Below, piece after piece: positions 8,364 through 18,356 of a DNA stretch of 64,000 nt. Position numbers and translations under genes: made by a program. Under the pieces are notes generated by a model. It was not told the origin of the DNA, searched no databases, and saw only the letters and a list, made by a program, of their open reading frames with translations. This stretch comes from CAYSPG01 sp964432885 (GTDB lineage Bacteria > Bacteroidota > Bacteroidia > AKYH767-A > OLB10): assembly GCA_964432885.1 (NCBI GenBank), contig CAYSPG010000001.1:496001-560000 (forward strand), written 5' to 3'. How positions within the stretch are numbered: position 1 is the stretch's first letter; each line of letters begins with the position of its first letter.

Positions 8364-10286
8364 ATGAGCAATGAGCAAACCATAAAAGAAATTTTGCTGC
8401 GCTATTGGGGGCATTCATCTTTCCGGCCTTTGCAGCAGGAAATTATTTTATCGGTACTTAATGGCACCGATACGCTTGCGCTAATGCCCACAGGAGGTGG
8501 AAAATCCATTTGTTTCCAGGTGCCTGCTTTGGCAAAAGAAGGAATTTGCATTGTAATTTCTCCTCTCATTTCACTCATGAAAGATCAGGTTGAAAATTTG
8601 CGAAAGCGCGGAATAAAAGCAATGGCTGTAATTTCGGGCATGAGCCGAAAAGAAATTGATATTGCCCTGGACAACTGCGTTTATGGCGATATAAAATTTT
8701 TATACCTCAGCCCTGAGCGTCTTACCAGCGAACTTACACGCATACGATTACAAAAAATGAAAGTAAACCTTATTGCAGTGGATGAGGCACATTGTGTATC
8801 GCAATGGGGTTACGATTTCAGACCAAGTTATTTGCGCATTGCAGAAGTAAGAGAACTACACCCCAATGTGCCAATACTGGCACTTACAGCTACTGCTACC
8901 AGCAATGTACGCACCGACATTATGCAGCAGTTGCATTTTAAAGGCAACACCGTTTTTCAAAAAAGTTTTGAGCGAAAAAATATCAGTTACCTGGTTTATC
9001 ACGACAGCGATAAAGTGCAGCGCATGGTTGAAATTTTATCCAAAGTAAATGCATGCAGCATAGTGTATGTACGCAGCCGAAGAAAGACAAAAGAAATTGC
9101 GCAGACGCTTTTAGCCTCAGGTATTTCTGCTGCATTTTACCATGCCGGGCTTACACAACAACAGCGCAATAAAGTACAGGACGATTGGAAAAAAAACAAA
9201 ACCAAAGTTATTGTTGCCACCAACGCTTTTGGAATGGGAATTGATAAACCGGATGTGCGTACGGTAATACATTTTGACACACCCGAAAGTTTGGAAGCCT
9301 ATTACCAGGAAGCAGGGCGTGCGGGACGCGATGAAAAAAATGCTTATGCTATCCTGCTTCACAGCCGTGCCGACCGTGCAGAAATTGAGCGCTCGTTTGA
9401 ATTATCATTTCCGGAAATACGTTTTATAAAAACCGTTTATAATGCACTTGGAAATTTTTTTAACATGGCTGTTGGCGGAGGTGCGGGCATAAGCCGCGAC
9501 TTTGATTTATCGGCATTTATCAAAACATACAACCTTAATCCGATAAGTACTGCCCATGCGCTAAAAATTATTGAAGAAGCCGGATACATTTCTATAAGCG
9601 ATGGAGTTTTTATGCCTTCGCGATTAAAGTTTACTGTTAATCAACTTAACTTGTATAACTTTCAGGTAATGCACAATACAATAGATAAGTTTATAAAAAC
9701 AATTTTGCGCACATACGGTGGCCTGTTCGACAACTTTGTAAAAATAAATGAGGGTGATTTGGCCACTAAAACCGGGCTAACAATTGAGCAAGTAGTAAAA
9801 GGGTTTAACTTTTTGCAAAAGCATAGCATTTGTGAATACCTTCCTCATACCGATAAACCTCAGCTTACTTTTTTATTAGAGCGTTACCGAGCTGATGATA
9901 TTGAGATAAACGAAAGGATGCTTGCATTTAGAAAAGAGCGCTTTAGACAGCGTGCTGAAAAAATGCTGCTTTATGCCGAAAGCAAAACCAACTGCCGAAA
10001 CATGATGCTGCTAAATTATTTTGGTGAAAACAGTAATGCGCGTTGTGGCACATGCGACTTTTGCCGCAATAGAAACAAACTTGAAATAAACGATGTTGAA
10101 TTTGGTTTGCTAAAACAAAAAATAAAATCGCTGTTACATGGCAAACAAGTTACATTAAATGAAGTTATTTCATCGGTTAAAGACACATCGAACGACCAAT
10201 CGGTACGAGCCTTGCGTTGGCTGGTTGATTCAGGTACAATTTCAATAAACGAGCAAGAATTTTTAAAGTGGAATGAGCAGGCTTAG
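8364..10286 (+). CDS. recQ: RecQ-family ATP-dependent DNA helicase
   Basis: A 640-residue 3'-to-5' DNA helicase used in recombination and fork repair. Visible motifs: motif 0 GHSSFRPLQQEII (16-28), Walker A PTGGGKS with K47, DEAH at 140-143, the aromatic loop SQWGYDFRPSY, and EAGRAGRD of motif VI. Cysteines 544, 561, 564 and 567 have the Cx16CxxCxxC spacing of the RecQ zinc site. In E. coli RecQ this site follows the helicase core closely. Here about 160 extra residues come between, and only 73 follow, so there is no room for a normal HRDC domain. This architecture is seen in a second class of RecQ in Bacteroidota. I chose the ATG at 8364 over the TTG at 8352. The gene overlaps the glycosylase gene by 14 bp, so the two are probably co-transcribed. 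Confidence 0.95.
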   Translation: MSNEQTIKEILLRYWGHSSFRPLQQEIILSVLNGTDTLALMPTGGGKSICFQVPALAKEGICIVISPLISLMKDQVENLRKRGIKAMAVISGMSRKEIDIALDNCVYGDIKFLYLSPERLTSELTRIRLQKMKVNLIAVDEAHCVSQWGYDFRPSYLRIAEVRELHPNVPILALTATATSNVRTDIMQQLHFKGNTVFQKSFERKNISYLVYHDSDKVQRMVEILSKVNACSIVYVRSRRKTKEIAQTLLASGISAAFYHAGLTQQQRNKVQDDWKKNKTKVIVATNAFGMGIDKPDVRTVIHFDTPESLEAYYQEAGRAGRDEKNAYAILLHSRADRAEIERSFELSFPEIRFIKTVYNALGNFFNMAVGGGAGISRDFDLSAFIKTYNLNPISTAHALKIIEEAGYISISDGVFMPSRLKFTVNQLNLYNFQVMHNTIDKFIKTILRTYGGLFDNFVKINEGDLATKTGLTIEQVVKGFNFLQKHSICEYLPHTDKPQLTFLLERYRADDIEINERMLAFRKERFRQRAEKMLLYAESKTNCRNMMLLNYFGENSNARCGTCDFCRNRNKLEINDVEFGLLKQKIKSLLHGKQVTLNEVISSVKDTSNDQSVRALRWLVDSGTISINEQEFLKWNEQA

Positions 10287-10851
10287 CAAAGATTTTTATT
10301 TGCAGAATGATGTTGTTTCAACTGCAAAACAACTTATCGGAAAACTTTTGGTAACGCATATAGGTTCAAAAATCACTTCGGGAATCATTACCGAAACAGA
10401 AGCATACAATGGTATGGAGGACAAAGCATCTCACGCATGGAATGGCAGGCGCACAGCACGAAATGAACACATGTATAATGAAGGTGGCACATCCTATGTT
10501 TATATATGCTATGGAATACACACGCTGTTTAATGTTGTTACCAACAAAAAAAATATTCCCCACGCTATTTTAATTCGTGCCGTAAAGCCTGTTAGTGGCA
10601 TAGATGTAATGCTGAAACGAAGGAGAAAAAAAATAATTGACAAAACACTTACCGGTGGACCGGGCACGCTATCACAGGCAATGGGCATTACGCTTGCCGA
10701 TTCCGGAATAAGTTTGCATGGTAAAAAAATTTGGATTGAGGAAGCAGGAATAAAATATAACCCATCGCAACTCAAAACAACTCCTCGCATTGGAGTAGAA
10801 TCGGCAGGAAAAGATGCACTTTTACCCTACCGGTTTTTGCTCACACTTTAA
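10273..10851 (+). CDS. mpg: DNA-3-methyladenine glycosylase (AAG/MPG family)
   Basis: A 192-residue base-excision repair enzyme that removes alkylated purines such as 3-methyladenine, and hypoxanthine, by flipping them out of DNA. The ETEAY motif (41-45) gives the catalytic glutamate E43 and the stacking tyrosine Y45 of the human enzyme. RRTARNEHMYNEGG and SYVYICYG follow in the family order. Length is normal for bacterial members. The start overlaps the end of recQ by 14 bp, which implies translational coupling in a repair operon. There is no export signal. The gene looks complete. Confidence 0.94.
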   Translation: MSRLSKDFYLQNDVVSTAKQLIGKLLVTHIGSKITSGIITETEAYNGMEDKASHAWNGRRTARNEHMYNEGGTSYVYICYGIHTLFNVVTNKKNIPHAILIRAVKPVSGIDVMLKRRRKKIIDKTLTGGPGTLSQAMGITLADSGISLHGKKIWIEEAGIKYNPSQLKTTPRIGVESAGKDALLPYRFLLTL

Positions 10852-10864
10852 CTTTCTTTTTTTT

Positions 10865-11557
10865 ATGCACCCCAAACTAAAAAAAGCTAAATCAATTTTT
10901 TTTAAAACCATTAAGTGGTTTTTTATCCTGAGCGTTGCATCGGTAATTATTTTTAGATTTATACCTGTACCATTTACACCTTTAATGATAATCAGGTGTT
11001 GCCAGCAGGTTTTTGAAAAAGACAGAGAGTTGCGCCTGAAAAAAGACTGGACAGCCATTGAAAATATTTCGGCAGCTATGCCGCTTGCTGTTATTACTTC
11101 CGAAGACCAAAAATTTGAAGAACACTTTGGGTTAGACATGCAGGCCATTGAGAAAGCAGCCAAGTACAACGAAAAACACAAAAAGAAAAAAGGAGCAAGC
11201 ACAATTACACAACAGGTTGCAAAAAATGTTTTTTTATGGCCATCGCGCAGTTGGCTACGCAAGGGTTTTGAAGTTTATTTTACTGTGTTGATTGAAATTT
11301 TTTGGAGCAAAGAGCGTATCATGGAAGTTTACCTGAACATTATAGAACTTGGCGATGGTATTTATGGGGTTGAGGCTGCGGCTAACCATTATTTCAAAAA
11401 GCCTTCCAAAAAACTTAGCATCAATGAATCGGCCATGTTGGCTGCCATATTGCCATTGCCATTAAAATGGTCGCCATTAAAACCAAATGCACGTGTACTT
11501 AAACGCCAAAATTGGATTATTCGGCAGATGCGATATGTAGATGTAAAGGATTTTTAA
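10865..11557 (+). CDS. mtgA: Monofunctional biosynthetic peptidoglycan transglycosylase
   Basis: A 230-residue inner-membrane enzyme of family GT51 that polymerises lipid II into glycan strands. A basic N-terminus is followed by one membrane anchor at about residues 16-36, with the catalytic domain in the periplasm. E80 in ITSEDQKFEEHFG is the catalytic glutamate. The STITQQVAKN motif and VYLNIIELGDGIYGVEAAA, with the second conserved glutamate, are intact. There is no transpeptidase domain, which separates it from bifunctional penicillin-binding proteins. I prefer the ATG at 10865 because the earlier start at 10814 would overlap the glycosylase gene and add 17 residues ahead of a normal basic anchor. 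Confidence 0.94.
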   Translation: MHPKLKKAKSIFFKTIKWFFILSVASVIIFRFIPVPFTPLMIIRCCQQVFEKDRELRLKKDWTAIENISAAMPLAVITSEDQKFEEHFGLDMQAIEKAAKYNEKHKKKKGASTITQQVAKNVFLWPSRSWLRKGFEVYFTVLIEIFWSKERIMEVYLNIIELGDGIYGVEAAANHYFKKPSKKLSINESAMLAAILPLPLKWSPLKPNARVLKRQNWIIRQMRYVDVKDF

Positions 11558-11665
11558 AAATCACAAACTGCTGCTAATTTTGGTGCAACAATCCCTAAAA
11601 TTTTACTTTAAAAACCATATCTTTTTTTAAAATTTACCGTATAAAATCAATTAGCTTAACTAATT

Positions 11666-14600
11666 ATGATTTTATTTCGGAATACAATACTTACTCAACT
11701 TCTTGTTGCTTTGGTTTGCTTAACCGGCAAGGCCAATGTTACGGTTACACCCGCCAATGCTGGCAATTGTTTAAATGTTTCTCCGGGTGCTTATTTGCCA
11801 ATTGGAAACATTGTAATAACCGAAAATCTAAACAACGATTTTACTGTTCAAACAAACACCACACTGGTATTAACAGCCCCAACGGGTTTTACATTTCAAT
11901 TTGGAACAGGCTCTGTGACTTTTACAGCCGCACGAAATATATCAGCTGCAAGTGTAAGTGTAACGCTTACCACTATCACTGTTACTATTTCGGTAACCGG
12001 AACAAATCTTAGTGACCAACTTACCATAAGTGGAATTAATGCCCGTGCATCAGCAACCAATCTATCAGGTTCCATTTTAAGAAAACCACCCAGCGGAGGT
12101 ACAGCCTCAATAGCCGGCAATGCTACAGGTGCAGGGGTTGTACACGGAACCCTGATAAGTGTAGGTGGAAGTGCAACCGCTACCACAATAGCTGCTGGCA
12201 ATTGGAATGCACCAGCAACATGGTTGGGAGGCACAGTTCCACTATGTGGCGACAATGTTATAATTAATCATGCCCTTACAGCAAACGTTGCTACCATGGT
12301 AACCAATGCAACCATTAATGCGGGAGGAAATTTAATTGCTACAAATGCAGTTACTGTAAACGGAACATTTACAATTACAGCAGGCGGAACCTATACACAC
12401 AATAACACAAACAGTGTCGCGTCAACAGTTTTTAAAGGAACCGAGTCGTTTGCAACAACCAGTAACCTGATAATAAACAACTGGCATGATGCCAATGCTC
12501 CATTGGCACAATTTGTAACAGGAAATTTTGGCAACATAACTCTAAATTTTAATTCTGCTACACCATGGGATCAGGATGGAATGTTTTCCCCCAATAAAAT
12601 TAAAGGAACCCTTACTGTTTCGGCAGGGCAGGTTACAATGGATGATGGCACAGGGGCTACAACCTCACTTACTTTGCAAGACGTTATAATAAATTCTACC
12701 GGAAGTTTAATAATTGCCAAGGGCGCCAATCGTAACTTATCGCTTACCACCAACCATTTTACCGATAACAGTACTTCGGCAGGACTAACCGCGCTGATGT
12801 ATAATACCTATGGAACATTATTGTGGACATGCAATGGAAACTTAACATTAGCCCATGACTTTAGCTGTATTGAAGGAACAACAGGAATTCATCCGGCATC
12901 AGCCACCATAAACATTACAGGAAATATTTCTATTACATCAGGCAAAATTGATTTTGTAAAATACATCAATGGGCCGCTAAATTTAACCGTAAGCGGAAAC
13001 ACGATTATAGCTTCAAACTTTGGCGGGTGGAGTCATCTTGCTGATTTTAATTCAAGCGATGTTACCTTTACTACAAACAACCTAAGCATATCAGGTAATT
13101 TACTTGGAAATTATCTTCAGGGATCGGCAGGCATGTCAACGTTTAATATACTTAATGATTTTACATACAATGGCACGGGCATGTTCAGTTTTGCAAATAA
13201 TGCAGCAAACTTTTCATCACAGGTGATAAATGTTGCACAAGATTTTAAAGTACTATCAGGCAATGCAGGCCTTGCATACACAGGAGGGGTTTCATTTTTA
13301 AATATTAATCGCGACTTTATTTTAACAGGAGCCACAACCGATTTTGCCGGACAGTTTAACCCGCTTTCAACAGCAAACACAAGTATTATTATTCAAAAAA
13401 ACTGCAGCATTAGCTTAGGTGAATTTTATGGGACATGGAATAAAGGTCAATTATTTTTTACCGTTAACGGAACATTGGTTCATGCTAATGCAATCTTTGC
13501 AGGAGTATATTATCCGTTACCGGGTAACTACGGCACTGCAACTTTTACCATCGACAGTTTAAATTATGATGGAGGCACATTTTATTTATTTGACAGTTAC
13601 ATTACCGATGGCCGAACCATTACTACAAACTTTGGAAATCTTATTGATATAAATTTTCTGTCGGCTACAGACAAAGTTTTCTTTATCACCAATTCAACCA
13701 ATGGTAACAACCCGGTGCTTGCAACTAACGTAACCGGAAGTGTTGTCATTTCGGGATTAACTACCGGAAATTTTATTTCGAGCCGTGGTGCAGGAAATGA
13801 AACATGCAACATCGGTGGTAGCATAACTGTAACAGGTGGTACAAACTCGTTTGTTGGAAGCACAGCATTTTCAAGTCAGCCACATGCAATTACAACAACC
13901 ATTGCCGGAAATCTCAATATCAGCAATGGCAGTTTGCACTTATCGGCATTAAGCGGTAATGCAACTGTTAATGTTACTGGCAATGTTGCAATAACTGGTG
14001 GAAATCTTTTTTTAAAAAATGACAATGGCCCCGCTGTAATGACGGTTACAGGTAACTACACTCAATCAGCCGGAAACTTTACTCTACATAACAACTTGGC
14101 CATCACATCGGCAGCTGACACTGTAAAAGTAAATGGAGCATTTTCGCACACAAATGGAAATTTTGTTTTTGATAACGCAGCAGGAACAGCTGGGCTGGCC
14201 ACACATGTATTGGTTATTAACGGAAGCTCGTACACATTAGGCGGTACAGGAATAATGCGCCATGCCAATCACCTTACATCCAATACTGTATTTGGTCAAA
14301 TACTTTTTAACCGGGCCGGAACAACAAGTTATAACCGAAGTTCAACCACACACGATTTACAACAGGTAAAACAAATTATTTCAGCACAAACAACTGTAAG
14401 TGCAGCGGCATCTTTAAACCCGTTTTTAATTTCATCGCACCAGGATAATACAGCAGCCGTAAACAATACACTTACCATAAATGGAATTTTACAAGCAGGC
14501 ACCACACAAATTCTTGCAAGGCAACAAGCTAATTTTTACTCTCAACTTTTAGTTAATGCAGGCGGCAGGTTGGCCACTGCGCATACTGGAGGATTGTACA

Positions 14601-15991
14601 CAGGTACGGCAACACCCTCATGCATTAATGCGATGATTTCTGGAAACAACCGAATGAATTATTTTCTTGACGCCAACAGTACGATTGAATACAATGGTGT
14701 GGATAACCAACAGGTAACAGGAATTCCAAACGGAATTGCCACAGCCCCCCAACATAAGTATGGCAAACTTGAAATTAATTTTACCGGAACTTCAAATACC
14801 GAATTTGTTTTTCCTGAATCGGACAGCGAAGTATTTGTAAGAACACAACTTGTGTTAACAGCAGGAGAGTTTAATTTAGATACCGATCATGTTAAAACAA
14901 ACGGAGGACGCTCTATTAATCTGGAAAACGGTGCAACCACATTGAGAACGGCAGGCTTTGTTCGCAGCGAAACCGAAAATGCATCCGGCATTTTGCGATG
15001 GAACATAACCGCTAACGGCAGTTACATTGTTCCATTTGGCAATAACAGTTCGGCTTACATCCCTTTAACTTATACCCAAAATTCGGGCAGCACAGGATGG
15101 ATAAAATTTGCAACCTATGGAACTGCGGCTGCCAACAATCTTCCACTTCCTCCTACCGTTACACATGTCAATTCAGCTTCAGGCTCAAACAACAGTGCAA
15201 ACACTACCGACCGTTATTGGTACATTAATACTGCATCTAACCCAAATTTCAGTATTACATTTACAGCCACATCAGCCGAACTTAGTGGCATAAACACTGC
15301 ACGTGCCCAACGCTGGTTACCTACAGTTAAAGGTTGGGAGCCCAAAAAAGGAACACAGAGTAACCCCACGGCTACATCAACACTTATAGCAAACACCACA
15401 GGAATTAGTACTTGGTGGACGCTAGCCAGCAACAGCAACCCACTGCCGGTTGATTTACTCTCCTTTTCAGCAACCTGCCAAAACAATGAAGCCTTAATTA
15501 ACTGGAGCACCGCATCACAACTTAACAACGATTTTTTTACAGTCGAAAAAAGCAGCGATGCCAACCGATGGGTAACTCTGATAAAAGCTAAAGGAGAAGG
15601 CACCGTGCACACCGTAACTCATTATGAAATCAAAGACACAGAATTAAATGGGAACCTGATTTATTACAGGCTTAGCCAAACCGATTTTAATGGAAGCACA
15701 GCAATACTAAAAACCATTGCTGTAAAGGGCTGCGGAACTAAATCGGTAGAACTGGTTGATTATACTTTTTTACAAAATCAGCTTGCACTAAACCTTTTTT
15801 CAGCCAATCAATCTTCTTTGGAAATTATGTTGGCCGATATAAACGGAAAAATACTGGCACGAAAAATGCAAACTTCTGAACCTGGAATAAATAAACTTGT
15901 TATTGATTGTAGTACCATATCAAATGGAATTTATTTTATCCGGATAAAGTCAGAGAACCAATGGATAAGCAAAAAAATAATAAAACTGTAA
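11666..15991 (+). CDS. Large secreted β-rich protein with T9SS type A sorting domain
   Basis: A 1441-residue exported protein. The N-terminal signal peptide (MILFRNTILTQLLVALVCL) ends near TGKA. Around residues 170-220 is the pattern NWNAPATWLGG...GDNVIINH, common at the start of β-helical surface proteins in this phylum. The next 900 residues are rich in Asn, Thr, Gly and Ser with regular short strands such as LNISNGSLHLSA, which suggests a long right-handed β-helix. From about residue 1250 a PVDLLSFSA segment introduces a fibronectin-like domain (INWSTASQLNNDFFTVEKS) that often precedes sorting domains. The tail, SNGIYFIRIKSENQW followed by SKKIIKL, is the type A signal. It is probably a surface adhesin or structural protein. 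No enzyme motif was found. A 6-bp AT-rich inverted repeat abuts the ATG. Confidence 0.85.
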   Translation: MILFRNTILTQLLVALVCLTGKANVTVTPANAGNCLNVSPGAYLPIGNIVITENLNNDFTVQTNTTLVLTAPTGFTFQFGTGSVTFTAARNISAASVSVTLTTITVTISVTGTNLSDQLTISGINARASATNLSGSILRKPPSGGTASIAGNATGAGVVHGTLISVGGSATATTIAAGNWNAPATWLGGTVPLCGDNVIINHALTANVATMVTNATINAGGNLIATNAVTVNGTFTITAGGTYTHNNTNSVASTVFKGTESFATTSNLIINNWHDANAPLAQFVTGNFGNITLNFNSATPWDQDGMFSPNKIKGTLTVSAGQVTMDDGTGATTSLTLQDVIINSTGSLIIAKGANRNLSLTTNHFTDNSTSAGLTALMYNTYGTLLWTCNGNLTLAHDFSCIEGTTGIHPASATINITGNISITSGKIDFVKYINGPLNLTVSGNTIIASNFGGWSHLADFNSSDVTFTTNNLSISGNLLGNYLQGSAGMSTFNILNDFTYNGTGMFSFANNAANFSSQVINVAQDFKVLSGNAGLAYTGGVSFLNINRDFILTGATTDFAGQFNPLSTANTSIIIQKNCSISLGEFYGTWNKGQLFFTVNGTLVHANAIFAGVYYPLPGNYGTATFTIDSLNYDGGTFYLFDSYITDGRTITTNFGNLIDINFLSATDKVFFITNSTNGNNPVLATNVTGSVVISGLTTGNFISSRGAGNETCNIGGSITVTGGTNSFVGSTAFSSQPHAITTTIAGNLNISNGSLHLSALSGNATVNVTGNVAITGGNLFLKNDNGPAVMTVTGNYTQSAGNFTLHNNLAITSAADTVKVNGAFSHTNGNFVFDNAAGTAGLATHVLVINGSSYTLGGTGIMRHANHLTSNTVFGQILFNRAGTTSYNRSSTTHDLQQVKQIISAQTTVSAAASLNPFLISSHQDNTAAVNNTLTINGILQAGTTQILARQQANFYSQLLVNAGGRLATAHTGGLYTGTATPSCINAMISGNNRMNYFLDANSTIEYNGVDNQQVTGIPNGIATAPQHKYGKLEINFTGTSNTEFVFPESDSEVFVRTQLVLTAGEFNLDTDHVKTNGGRSINLENGATTLRTAGFVRSETENASGILRWNITANGSYIVPFGNNSSAYIPLTYTQNSGSTGWIKFATYGTAAANNLPLPPTVTHVNSASGSNNSANTTDRYWYINTASNPNFSITFTATSAELSGINTARAQRWLPTVKGWEPKKGTQSNPTATSTLIANTTGISTWWTLASNSNPLPVDLLSFSATCQNNEALINWSTASQLNNDFFTVEKSSDANRWVTLIKAKGEGTVHTVTHYEIKDTELNGNLIYYRLSQTDFNGSTAILKTIAVKGCGTKSVELVDYTFLQNQLALNLFSANQSSLEIMLADINGKILARKMQTSEPGINKLVIDCSTISNGIYFIRIKSENQWISKKIIKL

Positions 15992-16052
15992 GATTTTTAC
16001 CGAATTGCATTAAAACTGAAACACCTTGGCATTTCAATTGAATTATTCAGGT

Positions 16053-16514
16053 ATGGAAAAAACTATTACAAATTATATGATTGACGTTTTCCCCATAACA
16101 TACAAGGAAAAAAATGTTGCAGAACTTGTTCACGAAATAAGGCGCAAGGTTTTTGTGGTGGAACAACACGTTGACCCACTTATTGAATTTGATGTACATG
16201 AACAGGAAAGTCATCATTATTTAGCCTATGTTAAAAGCAAAGCTGTAGGCACAGCCCGCTGGCGCGAAACCGATGAAGGTATAAAGCTCGAACGCTTTTC
16301 GGTACTTAAAGAATACCGCAATTGCGGAACAGGAACCGCCTTGCTAAAAAGAATTTTGGCCGACATATTGCCCATGCGTAAAAAAGTTTACCTGCATGCA
16401 CAAACTACCACAGTACGATTTTACGAAAAGGCAGGATTTAAAATAGTAAGCGACTTGTTTTATGAGGCAAACATCCCTCACTACAAAATGGTTTTAAACA
16501 ACCCGCTTATGTAA
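16053..16514 (+). CDS. GNAT family N-acetyltransferase
   Basis: A 153-residue acetyl-CoA-dependent acyltransferase. The family core is visible: VAELVHEIRRKVFVVEQ at the N-terminus (the ElaA-like start), GTARWRETDEGIKLERFSV, then the acetyl-CoA loop RNCGTGTALLKRIL, and the C-terminal VRFYEKAGFK. The substrate is unknown. I chose the ATG at 16053. A further ATG at 16077 is possible, and the upstream TTG at 16026 is unlikely. A strong terminator follows the gene. Confidence 0.85.
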   Translation: MEKTITNYMIDVFPITYKEKNVAELVHEIRRKVFVVEQHVDPLIEFDVHEQESHHYLAYVKSKAVGTARWRETDEGIKLERFSVLKEYRNCGTGTALLKRILADILPMRKKVYLHAQTTTVRFYEKAGFKIVSDLFYEANIPHYKMVLNNPLM

Positions 16515-16594
16515 CTCAATAAATAACCATAATACAAAAAACTCTACACTAAGGAAATAACTATACTTTAACTACATCGGACATACACAACACT

Positions 16595-16622
16595 ACGGCA
16601 GGTTTACCTGCCGTTTTTATTT
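16595..16622 (+). terminator. Rho-independent terminator after the GNAT gene
   Basis: A perfect 8-bp stem ACGGCAGG/CCTGCCGT (16595-16602 and 16607-16614) with a TTTA loop, followed by a T-rich run to about 16628. It separates the acetyltransferase gene from the permease gene starting at 16650. Confidence 0.9.
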
Positions 16623-16649
16623 TATTTTTGACCGGTAAACAAATCTCTT

Positions 16650-18314
16650 ATGAGTCTTTTAAGAAAAAAATCGGTTTCTAAAATATTAAAAGATACAGAT
16701 GAATCCGGTAGCGATAGCGGGCATCACTTGCTGTCGCGAAACCTTACTGTTCGCGATTTGACTTTTTTTGGAATTGCTGCCATTATAGGTGCTGGCAGTT
16801 TTAGCAGTATGGGCGAGGCTTGTTTTAAAGGTGGGCCTGCCGTAATTTTTCTTTTTCTTATTTGCACTGTTGCCTGTGGTTTTACTGCATTGTGTTATGC
16901 CGAATTTGCATCACGGCTTCCAATTGCGGGCAGCGCATATACATACGCTTATGTTTCGTTTGGTGAATTAATGGCCTGGATTATTGGATGGGCTTTGATA
17001 ATGGAATATAGTATTGGAAATACGTATGTTGCCTTTTCATGGAGTGGATATTTTACCAATTTGCTTCACTCGTTTGGATGCGATTTACCCGAATACCTGA
17101 CTACCAATTATAGAAATGCACACAATGCATTTATTTCGGGTACATCTGGTGAAGGTTTAAATGCATGGAACAATGCACCAATGATTGGCAACCTTAAGAT
17201 TATTTTTGATTTGCCCGCAATGGCTATAAATGTTTTTATAACCTGGCTGGTGTATCGTGGTGTTAAGGAATCGCGTAACGTAAGCAACTTTATGGTGCTG
17301 TTAAAACTTGTAATTATTTTATTGGTAATAGCTGTTGGTATTTTTTATGTTGACATTGACAACTGGATACCCTTTATGCCAAATGGATTTGGCGGAGTAA
17401 TGGGAGGAGTAGCTGCAGTTTTTTTTGCTTACATAGGCTTTGACGCTGTTAGCACACTGGCCGAAGAAAGCAAAAACCCACAGCGCGATTTACCTAAAGG
17501 CATGATATATTCATTGTTTATATGTACTGCTATTTATATTGTGCTTGCTCTGGTTCTTACCGGCATGGTTTCGTATGCAAATCTTGGTGTTGGCGATCCG
17601 CTTGCCGAAGTATTCAAATTAAAATCTGTTAAATGGATGCTGTTTGTAGTAAGCATTGGAGCTGTTGTAGCCATGACGAGTGTAATACTTGTTTTTCAAC
17701 TTGGTCAGCCCCGTATTTGGATGAGCATGAGCAGGGACGGATTGCTACCTAAAAAGTTTTCTGAAATACATCCCAAACATAAAACGCCAGGGTTTGCTAC
17801 CGTGGTAACAGGTTTGGTGGTTGGTATCCCTTTAATTTTTACTGACGAAAAATTTATTCTTGACTTTACTTCTATTGCCACATTGTTTGCATTTGTATTG
17901 GTTTGTGGCGGTGTATTATTACTTCCGGCAAAGGACAACTCGATCCCTACACAAGGAAAATTTAAAATGCCTTACATTAACGCAAGGTGGATTGTACCTG
18001 CCGCTGTTGTACTTACTTTTATTTTGTTACAAACTTACAGCAGCGAATATTTGCACCGCATACTTACCTTAAGTGGCGACAATGCAACTGAAGATATTTC
18101 AATGCTTTGCTTTTTTATATTGTGTTTTATAATGGCCGTGTTATCGTTTATAAAAAATTTATCCCTTATTCCTGTAGCCGGATTATTAAGTTGTTGCTAC
18201 CTCCTTACCGGTATGACAACTGCCAACTGGCTTTGGTTTTTTGGATGGCTTGCAATTGGATTGGTAATTTACTTTGGATACGGCTATAGAAATAGCAGGC
18301 TAAACAAAATATAA
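16650..18314 (+). CDS. APC-family amino acid permease
   Basis: A 554-residue inner-membrane transporter of the amino acid-polyamine-organocation superfamily, closest in pattern to cationic amino acid transporters. The first membrane helix has the broken-helix substrate motif GIAAIIGAGSFSSMG. The segment FFAYIGFDAVSTLAEESKNPQRDLPKG is the conserved region around helices 6-7 of this group. I count roughly 12-14 hydrophobic segments, including two extra at the C-terminus, as in the CAT subgroup. The substrate is probably an amino acid moved in with H+ or Na+; which one cannot be told. The gene is preceded by a terminator and followed 42 bp later by an SDR gene. Confidence 0.9.
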   Translation: MSLLRKKSVSKILKDTDESGSDSGHHLLSRNLTVRDLTFFGIAAIIGAGSFSSMGEACFKGGPAVIFLFLICTVACGFTALCYAEFASRLPIAGSAYTYAYVSFGELMAWIIGWALIMEYSIGNTYVAFSWSGYFTNLLHSFGCDLPEYLTTNYRNAHNAFISGTSGEGLNAWNNAPMIGNLKIIFDLPAMAINVFITWLVYRGVKESRNVSNFMVLLKLVIILLVIAVGIFYVDIDNWIPFMPNGFGGVMGGVAAVFFAYIGFDAVSTLAEESKNPQRDLPKGMIYSLFICTAIYIVLALVLTGMVSYANLGVGDPLAEVFKLKSVKWMLFVVSIGAVVAMTSVILVFQLGQPRIWMSMSRDGLLPKKFSEIHPKHKTPGFATVVTGLVVGIPLIFTDEKFILDFTSIATLFAFVLVCGGVLLLPAKDNSIPTQGKFKMPYINARWIVPAAVVLTFILLQTYSSEYLHRILTLSGDNATEDISMLCFFILCFIMAVLSFIKNLSLIPVAGLLSCCYLLTGMTTANWLWFFGWLAIGLVIYFGYGYRNSRLNKI

Positions 18315-18356
18315 AAATCAGAAACACTGCTTTTAAATTTCAACTTTAACTTCATC

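Noticed and set aside
11649..11665. Six-bp inverted repeat directly before the ATG of the 1441-residue gene
   Set aside because: AT-only-rich short stem with weak pairing; common by chance here.
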